A stretch of DNA of 64,000 nucleotides from NCBI RefSeq assembly GCF_003755175.1, contig NZ_RKHX01000001.1:620001-684000 (forward strand). The letters run 5' to 3'. A program made the position numbers and the translations under genes. The notes under the pieces were generated by a model. That model made no database searches. It saw only the letters and a list, made by a program, of their open reading frames with translations, and was not told the DNA's origin. Numbering within the stretch: position 1 is the stretch's first letter; each line of letters opens with the position of its first letter. The stretch is from Cellulomonas sp. PhB150. Lineage in GTDB: Bacteria > Actinomycetota > Actinomycetes > Actinomycetales > Cellulomonadaceae. Positions 34,530 through 42,676 of this stretch are shown here, piece by piece.

Positions 34530-36785
34530 TCAGCGCAGGGACGCGATCAGCGTCTGGGCGTCGCCGACCAGGCGGTCCCCCGCCGCGACCGAGACGTGCC
34601 GTCCGCCGGACCACGTCTCCACCGTCCGGACGAACTGCTCCAGACCACGGACCGCCTGCTGCTCGCGGCCCCGGTCCAGCGACCGCTCGACGGAGGCGAG
34701 TCGGGCATCGAGCGCGCGGGCCGCCGAGCGGCTCACGTCACCGGCTGCTCGCAGGTCCGCGAGCGTCCCCCGCAGCTGGTCGATCGTCGGAGCCGCGTAC
34801 TCGAGACCGAACCCCGCCGGGAAGAGCGGGTCGACCGAGTCGTCGGCCACGTCGGCCAGCTGAGCCTCGACGGCCGCCATCGAGGACGGCAGCTCGAACG
34901 GCAGCGAGCCACCCGGGCGACGCTCGCCGGCGATCGTCTGGAGGAGGACCTCGTCGGAGACCCCGTAGTTGGCCAGCACCGCGCCGGCCCGGTCGACGAC
35001 GTTGCCGAGCACGAGCGGACGGTCGAGCTTCGGCACCGCCACGGTCGGGACGCCGGAGTCCACGGCCGCCTGGAAGGCGGTGTAGTCCGGCTCGGTGCCC
35101 GCGAAGTCCAGGTCCGTGAGGTCCGGGCCGCCGCGCGGGTCGCTGAGGCGCACGACAGCCAGGTCGGCGTCTGCGAGGTCGGTGACGACGGTGTAGCCGG
35201 CGGCCGTCGCGGCGTCCGGGCTCACGCCCGAGAGGTAGACGTTCGCGTGGTCGGCCGGTGCGGCCGGGAGCAGGTCCCCGGCGTTGCTGAGCAGCGTGAG
35301 CGACGCGGCCTGGGCGGCGTCACCGACCCTGGCGAACGCCGCGTTGCCTGCGATCGACGCGGCCTTCGTCGGGCTCACGAACGGGCTCTCGAAGAGGCCG
35401 AGCTCGAACTTCTGCACGAGCACGCGGCGCGCGGCGGCGTCGACCCGGGCTCGCGTGACGAGGCCGTCGGCCACCGCCTGGACCACGTAGCTCGGCTCGT
35501 CGGAGCCGCCGACCTGGTCGACGCCGGCGTTGATCGTCAGGGCGAAGCGCTGCAGGACGGTCTTGTCCTCCACGCCCCAGGGCATGCCCACGCCCCACGG
35601 GCCGACGAAGAACGCGGGCGGCCGGTTCTCCTGGCACGCGGTCGGGCAGTCCCCCGTGATGCCCCAGTCCGAGACGATGACGCCGTCGAAGCCGTACCGG
35701 CCGCGCAGGAGGTCCTGCAGTAGGAACGAGCTGAAGCCCGCGCCCACCTGCGGGAGCGCCGTGCCCCGGTAGACGAGGTCCTTGAGGATCGAGTACGTCG
35801 GCATGACGCCGGCGGTGTCCGCGGCGAACGCGCCGGTGAACGGCACGATGTGCTCGGCGAAGTTGTTGCCCGGGAATGTCGCGTACCGGCCGTAGTAGTA
35901 GTGGCTGTCGAAGCCGTTCTCCTGCGCGCCGTAGCCGACCCAGTGCTTGGTCACGGTGGCGACGCTGTCGGAGGTCAGCCCGTGCGTGCCTTCCTGCAGC
36001 CCGGCGACGTACGCCTTGACGAGCTTCTTCACGGTCGCCGAGTCCGAGCCGAACGTGCCGTTGATGCGGGTCCAGCGCGGCTCGGTGGCGATGTCGGCCT
36101 GCGGCGAGAGCGCCTCGGTGATGCCGACCGCGCGGTACTCGGCGCGCACGATGTCGCCCAGCTCGCGGATGGTCGCGGCGTCACCGATCGCGCCCTGCCC
36201 GATGGCGTCCGGCATGGCGGTGGTGCCGACGCGCGCGACGGTCTGGCCGCCGGTGACGGAGAAGCCGTTGCGGGGGTCGCTCGAGATGACGACGGGGATC
36301 CCCAGCGGCTGGTTCTCGGCGATCGCCTGCACGCTGTTGCTGGCGGTGGCCATCGCGGCAGGATCGGCGGCCAGCCGCGTGATCATCGTCGTGATGCTGC
36401 GGTCGGCGACGAGCGTCGTCGTCCCCGCGGGGTCGTAGCCGCTGCCTGAGGCGGGCAGGGTGCCGTGCACCATGAGGCCCGCCTTCTGCTCCAGCGTCAT
36501 GCGACCGAGCAGGTCTCGCGCCCTCGCCGACGGCGACAGCCGCCAGTCCTCGTAGGGGGTCAGCCTGCCGTTGCGGTCGAGGTCACGGAACTTCAGGCCG
36601 TGCACCGAGATGATCGGCACGGACCGGGTCGAGAGCGCGGGTTGCCGCTCGTGGCCCCTGGAGGTGGCTTCGCTCGGCGCCACCACGACGCCCAGCGCGA
36701 GCGCCGCGGCGAACGCGGCGCCTCCTGCTCTCCGCAGTGGGCGGTGCCGGCGGGTACGTGGGCGCGACGTCGTCGTCGTGGACAT
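34530..36785 (-). CDS. Secreted glycoside hydrolase family 3 enzyme with FIMAH domain
   Basis: 751 residues. A signal peptide covers about residues 1-41 (basic RRHRPLRR then a hydrophobic core). An EF-hand-like calcium loop FRDLDRNGRLTPYEDW lies near residue 67. The family 3 (beta/alpha)8 domain follows, with DGVIVSDWGITGD carrying the nucleophile Asp. The second domain ends near 660 (PLFPAGFGLEYA). The last ~85 residues match the helical FIMAH repeat (LASVERSLDRGREQQAVRGL). It should act outside the cell on beta-glucosides or related glycans; exact substrate unknown. CGAGGAGG precedes the ATG. A 17-base palindrome 56 bases upstream could be its operator. Confidence 0.92.
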   Translation of the reverse strand: MSTTTTSRPRTRRHRPLRRAGGAAFAAALALGVVVAPSEATSRGHERQPALSTRSVPIISVHGLKFRDLDRNGRLTPYEDWRLSPSARARDLLGRMTLEQKAGLMVHGTLPASGSGYDPAGTTTLVADRSITTMITRLAADPAAMATASNSVQAIAENQPLGIPVVISSDPRNGFSVTGGQTVARVGTTAMPDAIGQGAIGDAATIRELGDIVRAEYRAVGITEALSPQADIATEPRWTRINGTFGSDSATVKKLVKAYVAGLQEGTHGLTSDSVATVTKHWVGYGAQENGFDSHYYYGRYATFPGNNFAEHIVPFTGAFAADTAGVMPTYSILKDLVYRGTALPQVGAGFSSFLLQDLLRGRYGFDGVIVSDWGITGDCPTACQENRPPAFFVGPWGVGMPWGVEDKTVLQRFALTINAGVDQVGGSDEPSYVVQAVADGLVTRARVDAAARRVLVQKFELGLFESPFVSPTKAASIAGNAAFARVGDAAQAASLTLLSNAGDLLPAAPADHANVYLSGVSPDAATAAGYTVVTDLADADLAVVRLSDPRGGPDLTDLDFAGTEPDYTAFQAAVDSGVPTVAVPKLDRPLVLGNVVDRAGAVLANYGVSDEVLLQTIAGERRPGGSLPFELPSSMAAVEAQLADVADDSVDPLFPAGFGLEYAAPTIDQLRGTLADLRAAGDVSRSAARALDARLASVERSLDRGREQQAVRGLEQFVRTVETWSGGRHVSVAAGDRLVGDAQTLIASLR

Positions 36786-36840
36786 GGTTCCTCCTCGAAC
36801 CTGTCACCACGGCCGCGCGCGAGCGCAGCCGCTCGTTCGC

Positions 36841-36857
36841 GTGAGCACGCTGCTCAC
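36841..36857 (-). promoter_or_regulatory. Palindromic operator candidate upstream of the GH3 gene
   Basis: GTGAGCA-CGC-TGCTCAC, a perfect seven-base-arm palindrome, in the leader/promoter region of the leftward glycosidase. Its size fits a LacI-family operator, as used by sugar regulators such as CelR, but the sequence is not the known CelR site. Confidence 0.45.
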
Positions 36858-36953
36858 CCGATCGAGTGTAGGAACGAGGCCAGATGGCCACCACCGGAGC
36901 CCCCGCGTCCCTGGGGAGCGAGGGAGGGAGCGCGTCGGGTCCGCCGCCGTCGG

Positions 36954-37241
36954 TCAGCGGCGCCGGGCGAACGCCCACGCGTCGACGTGGTCCGCCAGGC
37001 GGTAGATCCCCACCGCGAGCATCACGCCCCCGGCGATCACGGCGAGGGCCCCCGCGACGTCGAACGCGGCGTCCAGCACCGCGACCGACGAGATGCCGGA
37101 GACGACCGGGCCGAAGAAGACACCCGCGAACCCGAACGCCAGCAGGCCCGCCGAGCTGCGGAACGGTGACACCGCCGGGCGCGGCGCGGGACGCGGGCGG
37201 TCCACGGGTGTGGGCGCGACGACGGGATCAGGTGCGGTCAT
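36954..37241 (-). CDS. Small two-helix membrane protein
   Basis: 95 residues. A proline-rich cytoplasmic N-terminus (APTPVDRPRPAPRPAV) is followed by hydrophobic helices at about residues 32-54 and 58-80, then a short basic tail. No known motif. The ATG at 37241 gives the only sensible protein; a longer upstream frame runs antisense to nothing conserved. It lies in the same direction as the PAP2-like gene 53 bases upstream, so they may be cotranscribed. Confidence 0.6.
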   Translation of the reverse strand: MTAPDPVVAPTPVDRPRPAPRPAVSPFRSSAGLLAFGFAGVFFGPVVSGISSVAVLDAAFDVAGALAVIAGGVMLAVGIYRLADHVDAWAFARRR

Positions 37242-37294
37242 CTCGCGACCGTAGCGCCGACGGCCGCCCGCGCGGGCGGGTTTCGCCGGACGAC

Positions 37295-38155
37295 CTACGC
37301 GGCGACCGGGAGCTCTTCTACCGGTTCCCGTACCGAGAGGCGACGCACCACCCGGACGACCGCGTAGGAGACGCAGTACACGGCGGCGCCGGCGATGGCG
37401 TCGAACAGGAAGTGGTTGCCGGTCGCGATGATGACGACGAGGGTCACCGACGGGAAGGCGATCGCGAGGACCTTCTGCCAGCGGACCTTGCTGACCGTGA
37501 AGACCGCGAGCCCGCACCACAGCGCCCAGCCGAAGTGCATGGAGGGCATGGCGGCGTACTCGTTGGAGACGCCGTGCCCCGAGTCGGCGGCGCTGCGGCC
37601 CCACGTCTCGAAGGCGACGACGGTGTCGATGTAGCCGCCGCCCGGCAGCAGGCGAGGCGGCGCGGCCGGGAAGATCCAGTAGCTGACCAGCGCGAACATC
37701 GTCATGACGACGAGCACGGAGCGGTGCACCACGTACTGCGCCGACGAGCGCCGCCACAGCCACGCGAGGACGAAGATCGCCGACGGCAGGAACAACGTCG
37801 CGTACATGTAGTTGGCGACCGTGATCGCTGCCGTGTGCTGCGCGAAGAAGTGGTTGATGCCGTGCTCGATGTCGAGGCCGAGGGCCTTCTCGACGTTGAG
37901 GATGTCCCGCGAGTGGGCGTTGGCCGCCCCGACCCGGTTGGGCGCGTGGTTGCGGATCATCGAGTAGACGACGTAGACGGCGACCATGATGGTCGCCTCC
38001 CGCGCCAGGAGAGCGCTGCGCGCGCGGTTCGTCACGCGCGGTTGCTGCTTCTCGACCGTGCCGGGGGCCGCCGTCACGTGCGCGGCGCCTGGATGCGGGT
38101 GACCTGCCGGCGCGCGCGAGCCAGGCTCGGCGTCCGGGAGATCAGGGGCATTCAT
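37295..38155 (-). CDS. PAP2-family inositolphosphotransferase-like membrane protein
   Basis: 286 residues with about six helices. The lipid-phosphatase motifs are AAMPSMHFGWALW (first His) and ATGNHFLFDAIAG (second His with Asp), as in the PAP2_3/Aur1 group that transfers phosphoinositol or dephosphorylates lipid phosphates. RNHAPNRVGAANAHSRDI and LGLDIEHGINHFF near the N-terminus are typical of that group. The ATG at 38155 has AGGTG upstream; a GTG at 38233 is possible. Probably makes or remodels envelope lipids. Confidence 0.84.
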   Translation of the reverse strand: MNAPDLPDAEPGSRAPAGHPHPGAAHVTAAPGTVEKQQPRVTNRARSALLAREATIMVAVYVVYSMIRNHAPNRVGAANAHSRDILNVEKALGLDIEHGINHFFAQHTAAITVANYMYATLFLPSAIFVLAWLWRRSSAQYVVHRSVLVVMTMFALVSYWIFPAAPPRLLPGGGYIDTVVAFETWGRSAADSGHGVSNEYAAMPSMHFGWALWCGLAVFTVSKVRWQKVLAIAFPSVTLVVIIATGNHFLFDAIAGAAVYCVSYAVVRVVRRLSVREPVEELPVAA

Positions 38156-38343
38156 CGATTGTGACACCTGCACAGCCCAGGCACCGGTCTTTTCCCGCCC
38201 GGAATCGGGTATCTCCTCGGTGATCTTGGGCACGCGAAGGGGGCCGAGAGGTCGCGCTGGACGAACGGGTCATCGAGCCTCACACTTGCGCTGCCCCTCT
38301 TGATGGTCCGGCCGCCGACGGCCGGGGAAGGAACCCCGCGGCC

Positions 38344-39135
38344 GTGTTGCGCACCGTGAGCTCTCATCTGTCCCTCGACGTGCGCACCCCACTCGAGATG
38401 CACCTTGCCGTGGCGGTCGCCGACGGCTCGTACGACCTCTCCGAGGTCCTGACCGTCCGCCACGAGGACGGCATCCTCGACGTCCTCGAGGTCAAGACCG
38501 GGCACGGCGGGCGCGTGCACCGCGTGCTCGCGCCGGCGGGTCGCGTCGTCGTCGACTACCACGCGACCGTGCACGGCCAGGCGGACCCGGCGGCCATCGA
38601 GGACCTCGACCTCATCGAGTTCCGCCGGCCCAGCCGCTACGCCGACTCGGACCGTCTGCTCTCCTTCGCGCGCGACCAGTTCGTCGGCCTCGAGGGCCGC
38701 GAGCTGCTCGATGCCGTCGCGGACTGGGTGCACGGCCACGTCACGTACTTCGCCGGTGCGAGCCTGCCCACCGACGGCGCGACCGACACCCTGCTCAAGC
38801 GACGCGGCGTGTGCCGCGACTTCGCCCACCTCGTGGTCGCGCTGGTGCGTGCGTGCGACGTCCCCGCACGCCTGGCCTCGGTCTACGCGCCCGGGCTCAA
38901 GCCGATGGACTTCCACGCGGTCGCCGAGGCGTTCGTCGACGGGCAGTGGCAGGTCGTCGACGCGACGCGCCTCGCACCCGTCGGCACCCTGCTGCGCATC
39001 GCCACTGGCCGCGACGCGACCGACACCGCGTTCCTCTCGTCGTACGGCGGCTCGCTCGTCCTGCGGTCGATGACGGTCACGGCTTCGGTCGACGAGCAGC
39101 CGCCGACGAGCGACGGCCCGACCCAGCTGCGCTGA
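38344..39135 (+). CDS. Transglutaminase-like cysteine protease-fold protein
   Basis: 263 residues from a GTG. After an N-terminal beta domain, the transglutaminase core has Cys157 in RRGVCRDFAHLVVAL, His191 in MDFHAVAEAFVDG and Asp206 in VVDATRLAP, the full triad. DWVHGHVTYFAGAS marks the fold entry. No signal peptide, so cytoplasmic; such stand-alone proteins are presumed peptidases or amidases. It diverges from the PAP2 gene across 188 bases in which I see no clear promoter. Confidence 0.87.
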   Translation: MLRTVSSHLSLDVRTPLEMHLAVAVADGSYDLSEVLTVRHEDGILDVLEVKTGHGGRVHRVLAPAGRVVVDYHATVHGQADPAAIEDLDLIEFRRPSRYADSDRLLSFARDQFVGLEGRELLDAVADWVHGHVTYFAGASLPTDGATDTLLKRRGVCRDFAHLVVALVRACDVPARLASVYAPGLKPMDFHAVAEAFVDGQWQVVDATRLAPVGTLLRIATGRDATDTAFLSSYGGSLVLRSMTVTASVDEQPPTSDGPTQLR

Positions 39136-39144
39136 CGCCCGCAC

Positions 39145-40353
39145 TCACGCCGCCCTCGGAGAGACGTCCTGCCGGTCGGCGGACGACGACCGGCCCTTGG
39201 TCGCGTCCTGCACGACCCGCGCCCGGCTCTCGAGCAGGCGTGTGACGAGCTCCTGGGAGAACCCGAACAGCAGCGCGAAGACCGCGACCTGCGAGGCGCT
39301 CGTCAGCGAGACACCCGGCACCTCGCCGCTCTGGACGAGCATGACGCCGACGACGGCCGTGAGGCCGCCCAGCGGAACACGGACCAGGCTGAGCGCCGGG
39401 GTGATCCGGTAGGGCGACGATCCGGGGCTGGCGCGGCGCATCGCGATGATCGCCGCGAGGGCTCCGCCCAGCGCACCGAGGAACGCCACCACCCCGGCGT
39501 CGCGTGACGTCGCGGTCGCTCCCCCACCCGGGCAGAGCGTGGCGCCCCCGCCGGCCGGGCCGCACAGCGGCAGGTACTCCGGTCGCAGCGCAGCCGCGAC
39601 GATCGTCAGCGCCAGGGCGAGCGCCGCGAGCATCGCCACGCGCAGGAGCCGGTTGCGCCAGTCGCGCAGGTTGCGGTGCTCGTCGTCGGCCAGCTCGAGC
39701 GACGCCTGCAGCGCGGCGGCGATCGCCTGACGGTCCTCCGCGGTCGCGGTGTGCGCCGCGACCCGCTCGCCGAGCTCGGGCTCCTCGACGGCCAGGCGCA
39801 GCGGGTCGCCCTTGGTCAGCCGCATGATCGTCCGACGACGCGCGTCCACGAGCTGGCGCGGCAGGGCGTCGCGCCCGACGACGAGCGGGAGAGTCGCCTG
39901 GGCCAGGTGCGTGGCGTTCCACGCGGTCTCGATGCTCGTGCCGTTCCACCACTGCCAGCGCGGGAACGGTGCCATCGACGCGTGCCGGGCGGTCGCGAGA
40001 TGGCGCTCGACCGCGGAGCGGGGTCGGGGCTGGAGGAGCGAGACCTGGGCGCTGATGTCCTCGACGCGGTGACGGACCTCGACCTGCCAGGGCCCCACGT
40101 GCTCGCCGTGCTTCCACCAGCGGGCGGGTTCGGCGTCGTCGGGCTGACGGTCCTGGTCCCGCACGTCGACCACGGCCGGCGTCGGGAGGCGGGTCGCGCC
40201 CGGGGTCGTCGTCCGCGACTGCCGCGGCTTCGACGGCCGCGCGGCGGTGGGCCGGGCGGCGGTGCGCGCCATCGAGCGGGCGGTCGCGACCCCCGGGGGC
40301 GGCTTGGCCGCCGTGGTGGACGTCTCGATCGGTGGTGGTGTCTGCGCGACCAT
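39145..40353 (-). CDS. Unknown membrane protein with long cytoplasmic N-terminus
   Basis: 402 residues. Residues 1-60 are Pro/Thr/Arg-rich and disordered. Residues 70-235 are soluble, with PFPRWQWWNGTSIETAWNAT and SLELADDEHRNLRDWRNRLL. Four or so hydrophobic helices follow (LLRVAMLAALALALTIVAAA; GVVAFLGALGGALAAIIAM; GGLTAVVGVMLVQSG; VAVFALLFGFSQELVTRLLE). The ending GFSQELVTRLLESRA recurs in actinobacterial membrane proteins of unknown role. I do not assign a function. The ATG at 40353 is the first sensible start. Confidence 0.65.
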   Translation of the reverse strand: MVAQTPPPIETSTTAAKPPPGVATARSMARTAARPTAARPSKPRQSRTTTPGATRLPTPAVVDVRDQDRQPDDAEPARWWKHGEHVGPWQVEVRHRVEDISAQVSLLQPRPRSAVERHLATARHASMAPFPRWQWWNGTSIETAWNATHLAQATLPLVVGRDALPRQLVDARRRTIMRLTKGDPLRLAVEEPELGERVAAHTATAEDRQAIAAALQASLELADDEHRNLRDWRNRLLRVAMLAALALALTIVAAALRPEYLPLCGPAGGGATLCPGGGATATSRDAGVVAFLGALGGALAAIIAMRRASPGSSPYRITPALSLVRVPLGGLTAVVGVMLVQSGEVPGVSLTSASQVAVFALLFGFSQELVTRLLESRARVVQDATKGRSSSADRQDVSPRAA

Positions 40354-40450
40354 CGCGCACCCCTGACCCCGCAGGTCGGCCCCGGTGCGGGCCCTGTCAC
40401 CCGGAAGGATGACGCGGACCGCCCTCAGATACCAGGGTCGTGCCGCCCGT

Positions 40451-42478
40451 TCACGCGCTCTCGCGCAGCATCCGGCGACGCCCCTCGACCGCGACGAGCT
40501 CCGCGAAGGCGGCCGAGTACGCCGCGGGGTCGGCGGTGGCGTCCATCCGCTGCAGCGCACCGCGCAGCTCGGCGATGTGCCGCGTGAAGCCGAGCTCCAC
40601 GAGCCGGAGCACGACGCCGCGCACGTAGTCCGCCAGCGCCGCCGGGCGGTCCTCGGGCAGCGGTGCGACCGCCAGCTCGGTGACCAGCGGTGCGACGGCG
40701 GCGGCCGCCTCCTCGATGACGGCGCCGACCCACGCCGTCGCGTCGCCCGCGGCGCTCAACGGCTGCGCGACCGCGAGGCCGCCCGCGGCGCGGATCGCCT
40801 CGTGCACCGCGCGGTAGGCGGGCGCGGAGAACGCGTCCGCGGCGAGCTCGTCGAACTCGGCCGGGACCAGGTGCGGTGCCTGCAGGACCACCTCGAGCGC
40901 GGTGCGCTCGGTCTGGCCGACCGGGTCGCGGCGGTCGGGGACGGGCAGGCGCACGGGCCGCTCGGGCTGCCCGTCGTTCGTCGGGCGGCCGTCGTCGGAC
41001 CTCCCCTGGGGGCGCCGCTCGTCGGGCCTCCCGTGCGGGCGGTCCTGCCCGCGGCGATCGTCGGCGCGACCCTGCTGGCGGCTCTGGCCGCCGCGCTCGT
41101 CGGGCCGACCCGGTGCGCGCGACGCGGCCGCGACCGCGCGACGCACGCTGTCCTGGTCCTCGATGCCGAGCCAGCCCGCGAGCAGCCGCGTGTACTCGGG
41201 CCGCAGGGCCGCGTCGCGGATGCCCGCCACCACGGGCGCGGCGGCGCGCAACGCGCCGACCCGGCCCTCGGCGGTCGCCAGGTCGTAGGTGGCGAGCGTG
41301 GAGCGGATGACGAACTCGTACAGCGGCTGGCGCCCGGCGACGAGCGCGCGCACGGCGTCCGGACCCTTGGCCTGACGCAGCTCGCACGGGTCCATGCCGG
41401 AGGGCTCGACCGCGACGAACGTCTGCGCGGAGAAGCTCTGGTCCTCGCCGAACGCGCGCAGCGCGGCCTTCTGACCCGCGGCGTCCCCGTCGAACGTGAA
41501 GATGATCTCGCCACCGACCGACGTGCCGGACGCGAGCTGCACGCCGCCGCTGCCGCCGCTGTCCCCCACCAGCCGGCGCACGATGCGCGCGTGGTCCGGG
41601 CCGAACGCCGTGCCGCACGTGGCGACCGCGGAGCCGATGCCGGACAGCTGCATCGCCATGACGTCGGTGTAGCCCTCGACGACGACGACGCGCTTGTCGC
41701 GCTGCATGTCGCGCTTGGCCAGGTCGAGGCCGTAGAGCACGTGGGACTTGCGGTAGAGCGGCGTCTCGGGGGTGTTGAGGTACTTGGGGCCCTGGTCCTC
41801 CTCGAAGAGGCGGCGCGCGCCGAAGCCGACCGTCTCCCCCGTGACCTCGCGGATCGGCCAGACCAGGCGGCCGCGGAACCGGTCGTAGATGCCGCGCTGC
41901 CCCTGGCTCACCAGGCCCGACGCGGTGAGCTCGGCCTCGGTGAACCCGCGCCCGCGCAGGTGGCGCAGCAGCGAGTCCCAGCCCTGGGGGGCGAACCCGA
42001 CGCCGAAGTGCTCGGCCGCGGACCGGTCGAAGCCACGCTCGGCGAGGAACGTGCGGCCGGCGGCGGCACCGGGCGAGGCGAGCTGCTCGCGGAAGTAGGT
42101 CTCGGCGACCGCGTGCGCCTCGATGAGGCGGCGGCGCTTGCCGGGCTCGTCGCCCGGCCTCGGCGCGCCGCCCTCCTCGTAGCGCAGCTGGATCCCGACG
42201 CGCGAGGCCAGGTACTCGACCGCCTCGGTGAATCCCAGCCCGTCGACCTGCTGCACGAACGAGATGACGTCGCCGCCCTCGCCGCACCCGAAGCAGTGGT
42301 AGCGGCCGACCTGGGGGCGCACGTGGAAGGAGGGCGAACGCTCGTCGTGGAAGGGGCACAGGCCCTTCAGCGACCCGACGCCCGCGGGCTTCAGGGTGAC
42401 GTGGGCTCCGACGATCTCCTCGATGCGCGCGCGCTCGCGGACCGCTTCCACGTCCTCCCGTCGGATGCGTCCCGCCAC
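40451..42478 (-). CDS. dnaG: DNA primase
   Basis: 675 residues from a GTG; lays RNA primers for replication. The CHC2 zinc finger has Cys41, His44, Cys62 and Cys65 (LCPFHDERSPSFHV, YHCFGCGEGGDVI). The catalytic core has FGARRLFEEDQGPKYLNTPE and the TOPRIM acid VVVVEGYTDVMAMQ followed by FTFDGDAAGQKAA. A low-complexity Arg/Gly/Asp-rich linker of about 55 residues (units such as GRPDERR and GRADDRRG) joins the core to the DnaB-binding C-terminal helices. dgt lies upstream on the same strand, the usual actinobacterial pairing. Confidence 0.95.
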   Translation of the reverse strand: MAGRIRREDVEAVRERARIEEIVGAHVTLKPAGVGSLKGLCPFHDERSPSFHVRPQVGRYHCFGCGEGGDVISFVQQVDGLGFTEAVEYLASRVGIQLRYEEGGAPRPGDEPGKRRRLIEAHAVAETYFREQLASPGAAAGRTFLAERGFDRSAAEHFGVGFAPQGWDSLLRHLRGRGFTEAELTASGLVSQGQRGIYDRFRGRLVWPIREVTGETVGFGARRLFEEDQGPKYLNTPETPLYRKSHVLYGLDLAKRDMQRDKRVVVVEGYTDVMAMQLSGIGSAVATCGTAFGPDHARIVRRLVGDSGGSGGVQLASGTSVGGEIIFTFDGDAAGQKAALRAFGEDQSFSAQTFVAVEPSGMDPCELRQAKGPDAVRALVAGRQPLYEFVIRSTLATYDLATAEGRVGALRAAAPVVAGIRDAALRPEYTRLLAGWLGIEDQDSVRRAVAAASRAPGRPDERGGQSRQQGRADDRRGQDRPHGRPDERRPQGRSDDGRPTNDGQPERPVRLPVPDRRDPVGQTERTALEVVLQAPHLVPAEFDELAADAFSAPAYRAVHEAIRAAGGLAVAQPLSAAGDATAWVGAVIEEAAAAVAPLVTELAVAPLPEDRPAALADYVRGVVLRLVELGFTRHIAELRGALQRMDATADPAAYSAAFAELVAVEGRRRMLRESA

Positions 42479-42593
42479 GGCCCGAAGTCTAGGCCGGATA
42501 CGCCCACGCTCGGTCCCCGCCTGTGGCCGGCCACCCGTCCGCCGGGCTCCCCCCGCGCTTCCACGCGCCCCGCTGCGCTCGTCGTTGCCTCCG

Positions 42594-42638
42594 TGGTTGA
42601 ACGACACGCCGCACTTCCCGCGGCGTGTCGTTCAACCA
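42594..42638. repeat. Long inverted repeat, copy 3 of the family
   Basis: Perfect 19-base arms TGGTTGAACGACACGCCGC (42594-42612) and its complement (42620-42638) around a seven-base loop with CTTCC. Arm and loop match copy 1 at 657-717 closely (TTG.ACGACACGCCG in both). It fills the gap between dnaG and dgt, together with about 115 bases of otherwise featureless GC-rich sequence (42479-42593). Confidence 0.85.
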
Positions 42639-42676
42639 TCCCTGCAATCACGAGCGGGGCAGGCGCGCGAACGGGG

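Noticed and set aside
36583..36953. Coding frames between the GH3 gene and the small membrane gene
   Set aside because: They overlap the GH3 signal peptide or lack ribosome sites and conserved patterns; the 168-base gap is better explained as the GH3 promoter region with the palindrome at 36841.
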